Shown: positions 1 to 9,883 of the stretch, one piece after another
Position numbering within the stretch: position 1 is the first letter of the stretch
How the letters are laid out: each line of letters starts with the position of its first letter
DNA from: Apilactobacillus xinyiensis
Lineage (GTDB): Bacteria > Bacillota > Bacilli > Lactobacillales > Lactobacillaceae
Assembly: GCF_019656235.1 (NCBI RefSeq)
Contig: NZ_BPLL01000003.1
Coordinates: 25,880-89,879 of the forward strand
Length of the DNA stretch: 64,000 bases
Direction: 5' to 3'
Notes under the pieces: generated by a model
What the model was told of the DNA's origin: nothing
What the model saw: the letters and a program-made list of their open reading frames with translations, nothing else
Database searches by the model: none
Translations under genes and position numbers: made by a program

Positions 1-210
1 ATAACCAATACTATAAGTTTTAGAAGTTATAATTTCACCGGTAGAGTCGTGATCAGCTCCTGAAATAACATTTAATAGGGATGTTTTCCCACTACCATTA
101 GTTCCAATTAAGCCAATACGATCATGTTCGTTAATGATGAAATCTAAATCCTTAAATAAAGTTTTTTCACCATATGTTTTAGTTAATTTTTCAGCACGTA
201 AAGTCTGCAA
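1..210 (-). CDS. ABC-F family ATPase, N-terminal part (runs off window)
   Basis: Only the first 70 residues are in the window. They show the start of an ABC ATPase with the Walker A motif GTNGSGKT at about residues 36-43, preceded by the pattern LTKTYGEKTLF typical of ABC-F proteins (Uup/YdiF type), which are soluble, have two ATPase domains, lack membrane segments and act on ribosomes. I place the start at a TTG five bases after the cca stop, giving MQTLRAEKLTK; an in-frame GTG at 219 is the alternative. It is the last visible gene of a cca-led transcript. Subfamily cannot be decided from this fragment. Confidence 0.8.
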   Translation of the reverse strand, partial: MQTLRAEKLTKTYGEKTLFKDLDFIINEHDRIGLIGTNGSGKTSLLNVISGADHDSTGEIITSKTYSIGY

Positions 211-215
211 ACAAC

Positions 216-1424
216 TCACTCTTTCAACAATTTTTTTGTATATTCAATAATACTGTTTTTGTTATTAGGCAATTTACCATTCACAATATTTAATTCAATT
301 CCACTTAAAACCTTACCAATCATTGGACCTGGTTTTACTAAGTTTAATTTCATTAGTTGAGAACCATCAATTTCGATTTCTTTTTTATGCTTCACAGTCA
401 ACTTTGCATAGTTTTGCATAACTTTAATTTCATTGATGTCTATAGATAAGCATTTAGCTATCTTAAGTGTTTGTCTAAGTAAATCTTCACCTGTATGATA
501 CATAATCATATTGTTAAGGCTTTGCGATTCTATAGCTTTCAAAGCTTTAACCATTGTTAAGACATTAGAAATAAGTTTGTTAGATGTTTTCCATGCCTTT
601 AAAAAAGATTTAATTTGTTGTTCACCTAACTTAAATTGAAAACAAATCAATGTCCATACTTGCTCTTCAGATTGCAAATTTAAATCTTTAAAATTTAAAA
701 GATTTGCAAAAGAATCTAAATAATCATGAAAACCAGGAATGTATTCAACTAAATGTGTTTTAAGCATATCACTAATACCTTTTAAAGGATTTTGCCCTAA
801 CATCATTTTAACAAACTCTGTATGAATTCTTTCTACCGCAATTTTAGATAATAGTTCACTATGGTTAGATATAGCTTCAAGTGTGTGTACTTCAATACTA
901 AAATCTAATTTACTAGCAAAACGAACTGCACGCATCATACGTAAAGCATCTTCATTAAAACGTTCTTCCGGATTACCAACTGCCTTAATTAATTTACTGT
1001 TCAAATCAGATAAGCCATTAAATAAATCAATTATTTGTCCGTTTTCTTTCATAGCTAGAGCATTGATTGTAAAATCACGACGTTTCAAATCTTCAGATAA
1101 TGACCTTACAAAAGTAACCTTGTCAGGTCTTCGATAGTCTTGATAACCTGATTCAGTCCTAAATGTAGTAATTTCATAACCATTACCATGATCTAAAACC
1201 ATTACGGTTCCATGCTCAATCCCTGTATCAACAGTATGTTTAAATATATGCTTAATTTCTGCAGGATAAGCACTAGAAGCAATATCTACATCATGAATTT
1301 CATCACCTAATATAGTATCTCTAACACTTCCACCTACAAAATAAGCTTCAAAACCTGCATTTTCAATGTTTTGCATAATTGGTCTAGCAATTTCAAACTC
1401 TTGTGGTAAATTTTTAATCTGCAT
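216..1424 (-). CDS. cca: CCA tRNA nucleotidyltransferase
   Basis: Adds or repairs the 3'-CCA end of tRNAs using CTP and ATP without a template. The 402-residue protein has the class II nucleotidyltransferase signature GGSVRD at residues 31-36 and the metal-binding DVD at 45-47, followed by the RRDFTINALA motif near residue 115 and the ALRMMRAVRFASKL neck motif near 160. Length fits the Bacillus/Lactobacillus single CCA-adding enzyme. A GAGG ribosome binding site lies seven bases before the ATG. It sits downstream of the TPR gene ypiA with a terminator-like hairpin between them, and the ABC-F gene follows at once. Confidence 0.96.
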   Translation of the reverse strand: MQIKNLPQEFEIARPIMQNIENAGFEAYFVGGSVRDTILGDEIHDVDIASSAYPAEIKHIFKHTVDTGIEHGTVMVLDHGNGYEITTFRTESGYQDYRRPDKVTFVRSLSEDLKRRDFTINALAMKENGQIIDLFNGLSDLNSKLIKAVGNPEERFNEDALRMMRAVRFASKLDFSIEVHTLEAISNHSELLSKIAVERIHTEFVKMMLGQNPLKGISDMLKTHLVEYIPGFHDYLDSFANLLNFKDLNLQSEEQVWTLICFQFKLGEQQIKSFLKAWKTSNKLISNVLTMVKALKAIESQSLNNMIMYHTGEDLLRQTLKIAKCLSIDINEIKVMQNYAKLTVKHKKEIEIDGSQLMKLNLVKPGPMIGKVLSGIELNIVNGKLPNNKNSIIEYTKKLLKE

Positions 1425-1490
1425 TGTAAAGCCTCATTTAAAAGTTCTATATAATTTAATATTAACAGATTGATATTAATTGAAACAATA

Positions 1491-1537
1491 AAAAATCCAA
1501 ATTTCAGAACTAAATCATTCATAAAATCTGGATTTTA
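1491..1537 (-). terminator. Rho-independent terminator after ypiA
   Basis: On the minus strand an imperfect hairpin with outer arms AAAATCCA and TGGATTTT is followed by a T-rich run. It lies 8 bases past the ypiA stop, so it probably ends or attenuates that transcript before cca. Confidence 0.6.
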
Positions 1538-1544
1538 AAAACTA

Positions 1545-2801
1545 TTATCGATATTCTTCTAAAAGCATAGCCATCTCATCATCAGAAGGAACTAAAGAAA
1601 CATACTTATTTAGTAGGGAAATAGTTTGCTGTAAATTACCATATTCCCTAAAAAATAGCGCTGCTGTTTTTAAAAAACTAGGCATTTCATTAAAGTATGG
1701 AATTGCAGCTAGATAATACTTATTAGCATTTACTAAATCATCCTCATGATCATAAGATGATGCTAAATTCCAATAAAATTGTGGATCAATTTGATCATCT
1801 TTCATGTATGAACTAATTAAATCTATATTTTCATCGTATCGTTCTTGTTTAACCAATAGATTAGATAATTCTAGTGCAATTGAAATATCTTCTGGATCAA
1901 TAGATATGCCCTTTCTAAGGTATCTTTCAGCCTGCTCTTCATCAGCTAATTTCAAGGATAATTTTGCGGCTATTACATATAATCTTTCATTATATTCATC
2001 TACACTTAATCCTTCTTGGGCTACTTTTAATGCTTCGTCATCTTTGTGTTGAGCACTTAAAGCATTTGCTAAATATGGATATAAAGTTGCATATTGTGAA
2101 TCTGTGTCTCTTAAATCTTTAAATATTTCTATTGATTTTGCATAATTTTTCAACTGTAAATAAGTAAAAGCCGTTTCAAATTTAACATCTGGAGTCATAT
2201 CAATTGTTTTAATCTGTTCTAAGTACCCAATAGCATGGTCAAACTTACCATCATTAGCATAAGCAATTCCAATTCTTTCAACTAAATTAACCGCTGATAT
2301 ATTAGTAATTCCTTGTTTAATTAAATTTAGGTATAAAGGAATTGCTTTATTAAAATTACCCATAACAAAATATAATTCAGCCAAAGCAAACGTTATTACA
2401 CTTTCTTCAGGATCAATTTTTTTGGCTTCTAACAATTTTTCAGTACTAACTTCAAACATTCCTTGAGTTTGATATAAATCTGCTTGTACCATCAAAGATT
2501 GGACATATGCATCAGATGTAGGTTTTATTTCACTTAAATAACTTAATGCAGTATCAACGTGTCCTTCACCAATTAAAATATCTGCCAAATTGGTTCTTAA
2601 CTCGTCTTCATCCGGATATTTACTTAACATTTTTATATATATTTCCTTAGATTTATCTGAAAAACCCAATGAATATAATTCTTCAGCTAATGAATAAATT
2701 AAATCATCGCTATCGTTTTTTAAGGCTAGTTCATAGTTCTCATTAAATTCATTTAATTTTCCTTGTTCTAAAAAATCTAATGCTTTTTGGGAATAACTCA
2801 T
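1545..2801 (-). CDS. ypiA: Tetratricopeptide repeat protein (YpiA-like)
   Basis: A 418-residue soluble protein made almost wholly of degenerate TPR units (for example ...DPEESVITFALAELYFVMG and ...EYNERLYVIAAKLSLKL) spread from about residue 35 to 400, with no signal peptide or membrane segment. TPR arrays are protein-binding scaffolds; the specific partner is unknown. The position between cca and hbs/der matches lactobacillar YpiA. A strong GGAGG precedes the ATG by seven bases. The family assignment rests on repeat pattern and synteny; no enzymatic motif is visible. Confidence 0.85.
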   Translation of the reverse strand: MSYSQKALDFLEQGKLNEFNENYELALKNDSDDLIYSLAEELYSLGFSDKSKEIYIKMLSKYPDEDELRTNLADILIGEGHVDTALSYLSEIKPTSDAYVQSLMVQADLYQTQGMFEVSTEKLLEAKKIDPEESVITFALAELYFVMGNFNKAIPLYLNLIKQGITNISAVNLVERIGIAYANDGKFDHAIGYLEQIKTIDMTPDVKFETAFTYLQLKNYAKSIEIFKDLRDTDSQYATLYPYLANALSAQHKDDEALKVAQEGLSVDEYNERLYVIAAKLSLKLADEEQAERYLRKGISIDPEDISIALELSNLLVKQERYDENIDLISSYMKDDQIDPQFYWNLASSYDHEDDLVNANKYYLAAIPYFNEMPSFLKTAALFFREYGNLQQTISLLNKYVSLVPSDDEMAMLLEEYR

Positions 2802-2840
2802 TAATTTGCCTCCTATATTTAGGCTTAAATAATTAATAAT

Positions 2841-2873
2841 AAAAAAACCAGCCCGACAAATTGCCGTGCTGGA
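2841..2873 (-). terminator. Rho-independent terminator after hbs
   Basis: The minus strand reads a G+C-rich stem (CCAGC ... GCTGG, with inner CGGCA/TGTCG pairing) followed by a run of seven T. It lies about 25 bases past the hbs stop. Confidence 0.88.
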
Positions 2874-2897
2874 GTTTATTTAGTACAAAACAAATGC

Positions 2898-3173
2898 TTA
2901 TTTAACAGCATCCTTTAAAGCTTTACCTGGTTTAAATGCAGGTACTTTGCTTGCAGGAATTTGAATTTCTGCACCAGTTTGTGGGTTACGACCCTTACGA
3001 GCGGCACGATCACGTACTTCGAAGTTACCGAAACCGATTAATTGTACTTTTTCGCCTTTAGCTAATTTTTCTTCAACTGAACTAAAAACTGCATCAACAG
3101 CAGCTGTTGCGTCTTTTTTAGTTAAGCCAGTTTTAGTTGCTACATCACTAACTAATTCTGCTTTGTTAGCCAT
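2898..3173 (-). CDS. hbs: DNA-binding protein HU
   Basis: A 91-residue histone-like nucleoid protein. Residues [21 protein letters not shown] form the HU/IHF signature and DNA-clasping beta-arm around residues 45-65, ending in [16 protein letters not shown] dimers bind and bend DNA non-specifically and compact the nucleoid. The open frame extends three codons further upstream (MKY), but the GGGAGG site at the right distance and the family N-terminus MANKAELV place the start at 3173. It is a single-gene unit with its own terminator and a structured leader. Confidence 0.97.
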   Translation of the reverse strand: MANKAELVSDVATKTGLTKKDATAAVDAVFSSVEEKLAKGEKVQLIGFGNFEVRDRAARKGRNPQTGAEIQIPASKVPAFKPGKALKDAVK

Positions 3174-3202
3174 ATATTTCACCTCCCAAAAAGATAGGAT
3201 TA

Positions 3203-3254
3203 AACATAGTTAAACATAAAACTATGTTATCACATGTATTAAAGTTATCACATG
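3203..3254 (-). promoter_or_regulatory. hbs leader: 9-bp inverted repeat and direct repeat pair
   Basis: Upstream of hbs there is a perfect inverted repeat AACATAGTT / AACTATGTT (3203-3211 and 3220-3228). An 11-bp direct repeat GTTATCACATG occurs at 3226-3236 and 3244-3254, spaced 18 bp. On the minus strand each repeat reads CATGTGATAAC, so they could be tandem extended -10 elements or a protein site. The assignment of function is inference. Confidence 0.4.
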
Positions 3255-3291
3255 AAGCCCGCTAGTGCAATGATTTAATCAACATTTTAAG

Positions 3292-4599
3292 TTATTTTCG
3301 ACTTCTTGGAATAATTTTTAAAGGTGTTCCTGTAAAATCATAATATTTTCTAATTTGGTTTTCTAAATATCGAACGTATGAGAAATGCATAAGTTCTACA
3401 TCATTGACAAATACAACGATTGTAGGCGGAGCGGTTTTAACTTGTGTAGCATAATAAATTCTTAGCTTACGACCTTTAATACTTGGTGTAGGTGTTATTG
3501 CAATAGCATCCATAATAACATCATTTAAGCTAGAAGATGATATACGTCTGCCATGATTATCATAAACTGTTTTAATTAATGCTGGTAATTTAGCTAAACG
3601 TTGCTTAGTTAAAGCTGAAACAAATAGTATCGGCGCATATGATAGATATTGAAATTCAGCTCTAATTGCAGCTTCAAATTCCCGCTGTGTAGAATTAGTC
3701 TTTTTAAGTGTATCCCATTTATTAACTAAAATTATAACTCCCTTACCGGCATCATGTGCATAACCAGCAATACGCTTATCCTGCTCTCTTATACCTTCTT
3801 CAGCATTTAAAACTACTAAGGCAATGTTACTGTTATCAATTGCCTTCATAGCTCGCATAACTGAATAACGTTCAGTATTTTCATATACTTTACCACGTTT
3901 TCGAAGACCTGCAGTATCAACCATGGTGAATTCTTGACCATCATCTACAAATTTAGTATTAATTGCATCTCTAGTGGTTCCTGAAACATCAGAAACAATA
4001 ACTCTTTCTTCACCTAAAATAGCATTAACTAATGATGACTTACCAACATTTGGCCTTCCAATTAAACTAAATCTAATACTGTTGTCTTCTTTGTCATCCT
4101 GTTGTTCACTAAAGTTATCAATAACTTGATCTAATAAATCACCTAAGCCAATTCCATGTGCACCGGAAATAGCGTATGGATCACCAAAGCCAAGTGAATA
4201 GAAATCATAAATATCAGCACGACTTTCAAGATTATCGATTTTATTTACAGCTAATACAACCGGCTTATTTGAACGATAAAGAATTTTAGCAATATTCTCA
4301 TCAGCATTAGTAATGCCTTCTTTACCATTAACCATAAATATAATAACATCTGCTTCTTCTATAGCAATTTCCGCTTGTGCCGTTATTTGTTTAACAAAAG
4401 GTTGATCACCTATTTCAATTCCACCAGTATCAATAATGCTAAATTCATGACCGACCCAGTCTCCATGAGCATATATTCTATCTCTAGTAACCCCTGGTGT
4501 ATCTTCAACTATAGATATTCTTTCACCAACAACACGATTAAATATAGTTGATTTACCTACATTAGGTCTTCCAACAATCGCAACAACGGGTAATCCCAT
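3292..4599 (-). CDS. der: Ribosome biogenesis GTPase Der (EngA)
   Basis: Essential GTPase with two tandem G domains that helps mature the 50S subunit. G1 of the first domain is GRPNVGKS at residues 10-17 and the second domain repeats GRPNVGKSS near residue 180; G3 motifs DTGGI and DTAGL and G4 motifs NKID and NKWD are visible. The C-terminal ~80 residues form the KH-like domain, ending [19 protein letters not shown]. Length 435 is normal. It lies downstream of the rpsA terminator, and the ATG follows a GGGGAT site. Confidence 0.97.
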   Translation of the reverse strand: MGLPVVAIVGRPNVGKSTIFNRVVGERISIVEDTPGVTRDRIYAHGDWVGHEFSIIDTGGIEIGDQPFVKQITAQAEIAIEEADVIIFMVNGKEGITNADENIAKILYRSNKPVVLAVNKIDNLESRADIYDFYSLGFGDPYAISGAHGIGLGDLLDQVIDNFSEQQDDKEDNSIRFSLIGRPNVGKSSLVNAILGEERVIVSDVSGTTRDAINTKFVDDGQEFTMVDTAGLRKRGKVYENTERYSVMRAMKAIDNSNIALVVLNAEEGIREQDKRIAGYAHDAGKGVIILVNKWDTLKKTNSTQREFEAAIRAEFQYLSYAPILFVSALTKQRLAKLPALIKTVYDNHGRRISSSSLNDVIMDAIAITPTPSIKGRKLRIYYATQVKTAPPTIVVFVNDVELMHFSYVRYLENQIRKYYDFTGTPLKIIPRSRK

Positions 4600-4624
4600 G
4601 TTTTATCCCCATTTCTTTATATTA

Positions 4625-4662
4625 ATAAAAAAATTATCCTTCTAATTAAAAGAAGGATAATT
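4625..4662 (-). terminator. Rho-independent terminator after rpsA
   Basis: The minus strand has a 12-bp near-perfect stem (AATTATCCTTCT / AGAAGGATAATT) followed by seven T, 14 bases past the rpsA stop. Confidence 0.88.
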
Positions 4663-4675
4663 CAAAAAATAATTT

Positions 4676-5890
4676 TTAGTCTAATTTCTTACCAACAATA
4701 TCACCTAAAGTGAAACCTTTTTCTTCTTCAGGAGCATTATCAGTTGATTTATCACTAACTACTTTTTTAGTAGCATCTTTTTTAGAATCATTGCCTTCTG
4801 GTTCTGGTTCCAAAGCCTTCATTGATAATGCTAAACGATGTTCTTCTGGTTGAATGTTTAAAATCTTAGTTTGAACATTTTGACCAACTTTTAAAACATC
4901 AGCGGGAGTATCAACATGTTTATGTGAAATTTGTGAAATGTGAACTAATCCTTCAACACCTGGCATTACTTCCACAAAAGCACCAAAATCAACAAGACGT
5001 TTTACTGTACCTTCAACAACATCGCCTTCATTGAATTTATCTTCAACTTGATCCCATGGTTGTGGTTCAGTTTGTTTAATTGAAAGTGAAATACGTCCAC
5101 GTTCTTCATCAAGTTTTAAGACCTTAACCTTAACTTCTTGACCCACTGACAATACGTCAGAAACTTTGTTAACACGATCATATGAAATTTCTGAAATGTG
5201 AACTAATCCATCAACGCCACCTAAGTCAACAAAAGCACCAAAGTTAGTTAATCTAGCAACTTTGCCTTCAACAACGTCACCTTCATTAAGTTCACTCATA
5301 ACCTTTTCTCTAGCAGCTGCTTGTTGTTTTTCAACTACTTCGCTGTGAGATAAAATTAAACGATTTTCTTCTGGAACAATTTCAACAATTTTGCATTCAA
5401 ATTCTTGACCATTGTATTGTTTTAAATTACTTACAAAATGGTTAGCAATCATTGATGCTGGAATAAATCCTCTAACACCATCAACATTAACAACTAAACC
5501 ACCTTTTACATTTCTAGTAACTTTAGCGTTAACAACAACGTCATTATTTTCATCAAATTTAGCTTTTAAATCATCCCATACTTTAAGTGCTTCTAAACGA
5601 CGGATAGATAGTAAGAAACTACCGCCTTCTTTATCGTCACCAATACGTGAGATAACAACAACTTTAACTTTGTCGCCAACTTTAAATTGAGATCTTACAT
5701 CTTCAACTGGTTGTGATGATAATTCTTTACGTGGAATTACACCTTCAACCCCGGCATTTTCAATACCAACAACAACTTGTTGGTCATTATCAATAGCTAA
5801 AACTTCACCATTAACAACGCTTCCTACTGTAACTTGAGGAACACTATCCAATGCTTCTAATAAATCTTTGTTTGTATTTTCTTCACTCAT
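4676..5890 (-). CDS. rpsA: Ribosomal protein S1-type RNA-binding protein
   Basis: A 404-residue protein with four S1 (OB-fold) repeats at roughly residues 17-90, 105-175, 190-262 and 275-347. The last two carry the classic GLVHISEIS and GLVHISQIS strands. The C-terminal tail of about 55 residues is charged and low-complexity. Four repeats are usual for Lactobacillales and Bacillus homologues, fewer than the six of E. coli S1. In these bacteria the protein binds mRNA and ribosomes, but its essential role is less certain than in Proteobacteria. It follows cmk by 84 bases, the common cmk-rpsA pairing, and has a strong GGAGG site. Confidence 0.94.
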   Translation of the reverse strand: MSEENTNKDLLEALDSVPQVTVGSVVNGEVLAIDNDQQVVVGIENAGVEGVIPRKELSSQPVEDVRSQFKVGDKVKVVVISRIGDDKEGGSFLLSIRRLEALKVWDDLKAKFDENNDVVVNAKVTRNVKGGLVVNVDGVRGFIPASMIANHFVSNLKQYNGQEFECKIVEIVPEENRLILSHSEVVEKQQAAAREKVMSELNEGDVVEGKVARLTNFGAFVDLGGVDGLVHISEISYDRVNKVSDVLSVGQEVKVKVLKLDEERGRISLSIKQTEPQPWDQVEDKFNEGDVVEGTVKRLVDFGAFVEVMPGVEGLVHISQISHKHVDTPADVLKVGQNVQTKILNIQPEEHRLALSMKALEPEPEGNDSKKDATKKVVSDKSTDNAPEEEKGFTLGDIVGKKLD

Positions 5891-5974
5891 CCCAAAATTC
5901 CTCCTTGAAACAACTCTAATTTGTATTTTAGACTAACTTAGCAATAAATGCTAGTCTATTGATTATCAAATTAA

Positions 5975-6646
5975 CTATTTTTGACAATTTTCTACAATTT
6001 TTGATATCTCATTAACAACTTCGTTGATACTTAATGAAGTTGTATCTAATTCAATTGCATCTTCCGCTTTAACTAATGGTGATACTTTACGATGAGAATC
6101 TTTGTAATCACGAAGTTCAATTTCTTTTTTTAATTCTTCTAAAGGTGTATGAATCCCCTTTTCAGCATTATCCTTAAATCTACGTTCAGCTCGTTCTGAA
6201 ACACTTGCTATTAAGAATATTTTAACTTCAGCATCTGGAATTACCGTAGTTCCAATATCTCTACCATCCATAACAATACCACCATCATTGGCAATATCTT
6301 TTTGTCGTTTAACCAAAATAGAACGTACGTTAGTTAAAGCTGCAACTGTTGAAACTGAATTAGTAACATCCTCTTGCCTAATATCATTAGTAACTTCATC
6401 GCCATCAATAAAAACTAATTGTCCTTGTTCAGATGGTTTAAAAGTTATTTCTGTACTTTCTAGCATTTTCACTATTTTAGATTCATTATGTAGGTCTATC
6501 CCTAAACGCATAGCCTTCAATGTAGTTGATCGATACATTGCACCAGTATCACAATAAATATAAGAGAATTTTTTAGCAACTAATTTAGCAACCGTACTTT
6601 TACCAGCAGATGCCGGACCATCAATTGCTATTCTTAACTTCTTCAT
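5975..6646 (-). CDS. cmk: Cytidylate (CMP/dCMP) kinase
   Basis: Phosphorylates CMP and dCMP to the diphosphates using ATP. The 223-residue protein opens with the P-loop GPASAGKST at residues 9-17, then YCDTGAMYR (CMP-binding region) near residue 31, VMDGRDIGTTV near 125 and a lid with RAERR near 153. The length and motif order fit bacterial Cmk. It follows the LysM gene by 20 bases and precedes rpsA; both probably share a transcript. Confidence 0.96.
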   Translation of the reverse strand: MKKLRIAIDGPASAGKSTVAKLVAKKFSYIYCDTGAMYRSTTLKAMRLGIDLHNESKIVKMLESTEITFKPSEQGQLVFIDGDEVTNDIRQEDVTNSVSTVAALTNVRSILVKRQKDIANDGGIVMDGRDIGTTVIPDAEVKIFLIASVSERAERRFKDNAEKGIHTPLEELKKEIELRDYKDSHRKVSPLVKAEDAIELDTTSLSINEVVNEISKIVENCQK

Positions 6647-6666
6647 TTTTAAATACCACCTAATTT

Positions 6667-7353
6667 TTATCTAACTCTTAACTTTTGACCAGGGTGAATT
6701 TGAGATTCACTAGTTAAATTATTCAATCTCAATAGTTCACTTTCAGAAATACCAGCATTGGTAGCTACTCTATAAACTCCCTGACCAGGTAACACAGTAG
6801 CATATTTTTCACCATTAGATGAATTTTGCTGACTACTACTTTCTTTGTTAGCACTGGCACTAACACTACTACTGTTATTTTTTTCACTGTTTGTATCTTT
6901 AACTGAACTGCTAGTTTTTGAAGATTCGTTTTTTACATTCTCGCTAGCATTGTCAGATGTTGATTTTGTAGAGCTATCTTTACTTTTTGTGCTAATACTT
7001 GATGCAGAATTTTCACTAGATTCTATTTTATTAGAGCTGCTGGTAGATTTTTTAGAGCTACTATTTTGACTAGCTTTTTTACTATGACCATCTTTATGGT
7101 GATTATATGATGAAACTGAAATATTAGACACACTTTTATCTGATTGACTGGCACTACTGCTGTTATCAGGACTTTTTAGTATCCCAAATGCTAATGCAAA
7201 CAGTGCAATCATTACAATAATTGTTACCAAAATAATAGTGGTTACTTTATTACTATTATTTTGTTTACGCATTTTAGACCTAGACAAGTTACCATCTTTG
7301 TCTCTGTAATCTTCAAAAGTCTCATTCCAAGGCTCTTTGTTTTTATCACTCAA
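6667..7353 (-). CDS. LysM-domain membrane-anchored protein with Ser-rich linker (YpbE-like)
   Basis: About 228 residues. An N-terminal charged segment of some 40 residues is followed by one hydrophobic helix (about residues 40-62) that anchors the protein. A low-complexity Ser/Lys/Asn linker of about 115 residues comes next, and the C-terminal 45 residues form a LysM peptidoglycan-binding domain ending SQIHPGQKLRVR. The orientation puts LysM outside. The frame also has an ATG at 7359, but that ATG is only two bases from GGAGG; the TTG at 7353 is eight bases away and is preferred. The neighbours recS and ypbB match the Bacillus ypbB-recS-ypbE order. Confidence 0.8.
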   Translation of the reverse strand: MSDKNKEPWNETFEDYRDKDGNLSRSKMRKQNNSNKVTTIILVTIIVMIALFALAFGILKSPDNSSSASQSDKSVSNISVSSYNHHKDGHSKKASQNSSSKKSTSSSNKIESSENSASSISTKSKDSSTKSTSDNASENVKNESSKTSSSVKDTNSEKNNSSSVSASANKESSSQQNSSNGEKYATVLPGQGVYRVATNAGISESELLRLNNLTSESQIHPGQKLRVR

Positions 7354-7382
7354 AATCATAACCTCCAGATTAATTAAACTAT

Positions 7383-8846
7383 TTATATATTAACATTATA
7401 AAACAAAGAATTAATAATATCTCTCCAATTGGTATGATTTTGATTTGATTTTACGATATTTTTATTAAATAGCCCCAAAAATTTTAAATCAACTGTTGAA
7501 TTAGAAGCACAACATTTGTCATTATATTCAGAAAATTGTTCATCAAAATAATTTAATAAATACTTTCTTAAGCATCCCTGTAGATTAACATACTCATGTA
7601 AAGATTTTAAACCTATAATCTTTTGATGAACTAAATTATTAAATATGCTTATAACATAATTTTTGGAATAATCTCTAGAATAATAATATTTTAATAGTTT
7701 AATCTTTTCATCGTCATTCGAAGTTTTAGCAAATATTTTGGCATTATCAAAGAAAAAATTAATTTCATCAGTACTAGGAACATCACCTAAAGCTAATTTA
7801 TTTGCCAAACCTATATCACTATCTTGATATAAAACAATTGAAATGCTCTGCTTACCGTCACGTCCAGCTCGACCAATTTCTTGCATATATTCTTCAAGTG
7901 TAGTTGGCAAATGATAATGAATGATAAACCTAATATTATTTTTATCAATTCCCATACCAAAAGCACTTGTAGCACAAACCAAATCTAATTTATTATTCAT
8001 AAATTGTTGTTGAATACGGTATCGGTTATCATCACTTATTCCAGAATGATAGGCTTCTACGTTTAATGAAGTTTTAGCCTTAATTAAATCAGTAACTTGG
8101 TTAGCTACTTTTTTGCTAGAAAAATATATAATTCCCGGAACCTTTAATACACTAAGTAGCCTTATCAAATAGTTCTGCTTGGTTTCCAAAGAACTAAAAG
8201 TATGTGTATTTAAAAAGATATTATCCCGATTAACTGAACAACTAATCAATTCCACATTCTGCGGACTTAAATTTAATTTTTCAACTATATCAAACCTTGT
8301 TTTTTTAGATGCTGTAGCTGTTAACATTAACACTTGCTTGATATTTAAATTACGAATGACCGATGATAAATCTAAATATTCAGGTCTAAAGTCCAATCCC
8401 CATTGTGATATGCAGTGAGCTTCATCGATTACCAACAAATCGATACACAAACTTTTAAAAATTTCTTGAATTCCATGATCAGATAACATTTCCGGTGAAA
8501 CATAGATATATTTATATTTTTTTATATTTCTTATGACAAAATGTTTTTCTTGATTGCTTAAAGTAGAATTAAAAGCAATTGAATTTTTGTAACCTAAATA
8601 ATGCATTCTATTTACTTGATCTTGCATTAAAGAAATCAATGGAGAAACGATTAATATCGTATGGTTTCGCATCAATCCAAACATTTGATATATAAGCGTC
8701 TTTCCTGCACCAGTAGGCAAAATAGCCATAGCACTTTTACCCTTTAGCAAAGCATCCAAAACTTCTAATTGTCCTGGTCGAAAATCTTCATATCCAAAAT
8801 TACTCTTTAAAACATGCTTTAAATGTTTTTTTAATTTATCATTCAT
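7383..8846 (-). CDS. recS: RecQ-family ATP-dependent DNA helicase (RecS-like)
   Basis: A 3'-5' DNA helicase of superfamily 2. Walker A (LPTGAGKT), the DEAH box (LVIDEAHCISQWG), the TATASKKTR motif III and the QEIGRAGRDGK motif VI are all visible. A cysteine group near the C-terminus (GCLRKYLL ... KCC) matches the RecQ zinc site. At 487 residues it lacks the RQC/HRDC extensions of E. coli RecQ and matches Bacillus RecS in length. The start is the ATG at 8846 with AGGAG nine bases away; the upstream TTG at 8849 is less likely. It overlaps the ypbB stop by one base. Confidence 0.93.
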   Translation of the reverse strand: MNDKLKKHLKHVLKSNFGYEDFRPGQLEVLDALLKGKSAMAILPTGAGKTLIYQMFGLMRNHTILIVSPLISLMQDQVNRMHYLGYKNSIAFNSTLSNQEKHFVIRNIKKYKYIYVSPEMLSDHGIQEIFKSLCIDLLVIDEAHCISQWGLDFRPEYLDLSSVIRNLNIKQVLMLTATASKKTRFDIVEKLNLSPQNVELISCSVNRDNIFLNTHTFSSLETKQNYLIRLLSVLKVPGIIYFSSKKVANQVTDLIKAKTSLNVEAYHSGISDDNRYRIQQQFMNNKLDLVCATSAFGMGIDKNNIRFIIHYHLPTTLEEYMQEIGRAGRDGKQSISIVLYQDSDIGLANKLALGDVPSTDEINFFFDNAKIFAKTSNDDEKIKLLKYYYSRDYSKNYVISIFNNLVHQKIIGLKSLHEYVNLQGCLRKYLLNYFDEQFSEYNDKCCASNSTVDLKFLGLFNKNIVKSNQNHTNWRDIINSLFYNVNI

Positions 8847-9883
8847 CAATGCTTACTCCTGAATATTTGATAAAGTCTAAAGCCAAAAAAGCTGATATGA
8901 GTTTGCTTAATTGTAACAAAACTCCACTCATCAATATTACCTTTTAAATTATGCTTAAAAAATTTTATAGTTTCATTATTCAAAAATAAACTGTAAGGAA
9001 AAGCAGTCTTGGGTAAAACAATTGCTGCATTTAACAAGTGTTCTTTAACCGTATTAGTTTTAATGTGTTTAATATGAGCTATTTTGTTAATTGAATTTCC
9101 CTTTATCAATAATTTAAAAGTATCAAAAGATGCATTCCCCATTAATTGAATATCTAAATCACTTAATAGCGGATACAAGAAATTATAATCCTGATTTGCT
9201 TTTATAAAAATTATTAACTCACTAAAAAGATCTAACTGCATAAAGTATAGTTGCAGGGAAGTAACATTTAGTTGACTTTTTTGTTGTTCATTAGTTAAGG
9301 CAATCCTTTTATGACCAGTTAAAGCCGTAGCAAATTGTATAGCTCTCTGATTATCTAATGAGTCTGCAAAATTATACAGTAATCGATGCATTTTTAAAAT
9401 AAAGTCTGTTTTTTTATTATTTTTAAACCAATTTTTTATTAAATTATATTCTAATATGTTCATTTGCAAAGGAAAATATTGTTTATTGTGAAAACTGTAT
9501 TCCGATACAATTTGAACTGCTAGCAAAAAACGTTTGCTAAATTTAGCAACGTTATATTTTTGATAAACATCAAGATGCTTTGGTAAGTAATAATTATCGA
9601 TTAAATTTTTTTGCCTATCTAAACCTAATTTAGTTAACAATAAATGTTTATTATCTTTGGAGCGTCTTAAATAACCACTTTTTTCTAATTTGTGTACTTT
9701 GCTCATGATGCTAAATTCTTTAAATTTACTAAATACTCCGCAATAATCTAATAATCTATAACGCATACCCCAAAATAGCGTAGAAACTGTTTTTCTACCA
9801 GCTAATAAGTTTTCAATCAACTTAGGTCGGCGGGGTTGATTATATGAGAAAAGAAATATTAAGAATTCATCATCAATTTTCAT
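8846..9883 (-). CDS. ypbB: YpbB-like helix-turn-helix protein
   Basis: A 345-residue protein of unknown biochemical role that is almost always encoded next to a short RecQ helicase in Firmicutes. The C-terminal part (about residues 255-300, including LLIKGNSINKIAHIKHIKTN) looks like the HTH_40 DNA-binding domain of this family. No enzymatic motif is visible. It begins immediately after the ribU stop, has GAGG seven to eight bases ahead of its ATG and overlaps recS by one base, so the three are co-transcribed. A role in RecQ-linked DNA repair is inference from context. Confidence 0.8.
   Translation of the reverse strand: MKIDDEFLIFLFSYNQPRRPKLIENLLAGRKTVSTLFWGMRYRLLDYCGVFSKFKEFSIMSKVHKLEKSGYLRRSKDNKHLLLTKLGLDRQKNLIDNYYLPKHLDVYQKYNVAKFSKRFLLAVQIVSEYSFHNKQYFPLQMNILEYNLIKNWFKNNKKTDFILKMHRLLYNFADSLDNQRAIQFATALTGHKRIALTNEQQKSQLNVTSLQLYFMQLDLFSELIIFIKANQDYNFLYPLLSDLDIQLMGNASFDTFKLLIKGNSINKIAHIKHIKTNTVKEHLLNAAIVLPKTAFPYSLFLNNETIKFFKHNLKGNIDEWSFVTIKQTHISFFGFRLYQIFRSKH

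Noticed and set aside
1334..1522. Minus-strand open frame across the ypiA-cca gap
   Set aside because: It runs through a terminator hairpin into cca in another frame, without a start signal.
6845..7069. Plus-strand Leu/Phe-rich open frame resembling a membrane peptide
   Set aside because: It is the antisense of the Ser-codon-rich LysM linker; no ribosome binding site or promoter supports it.
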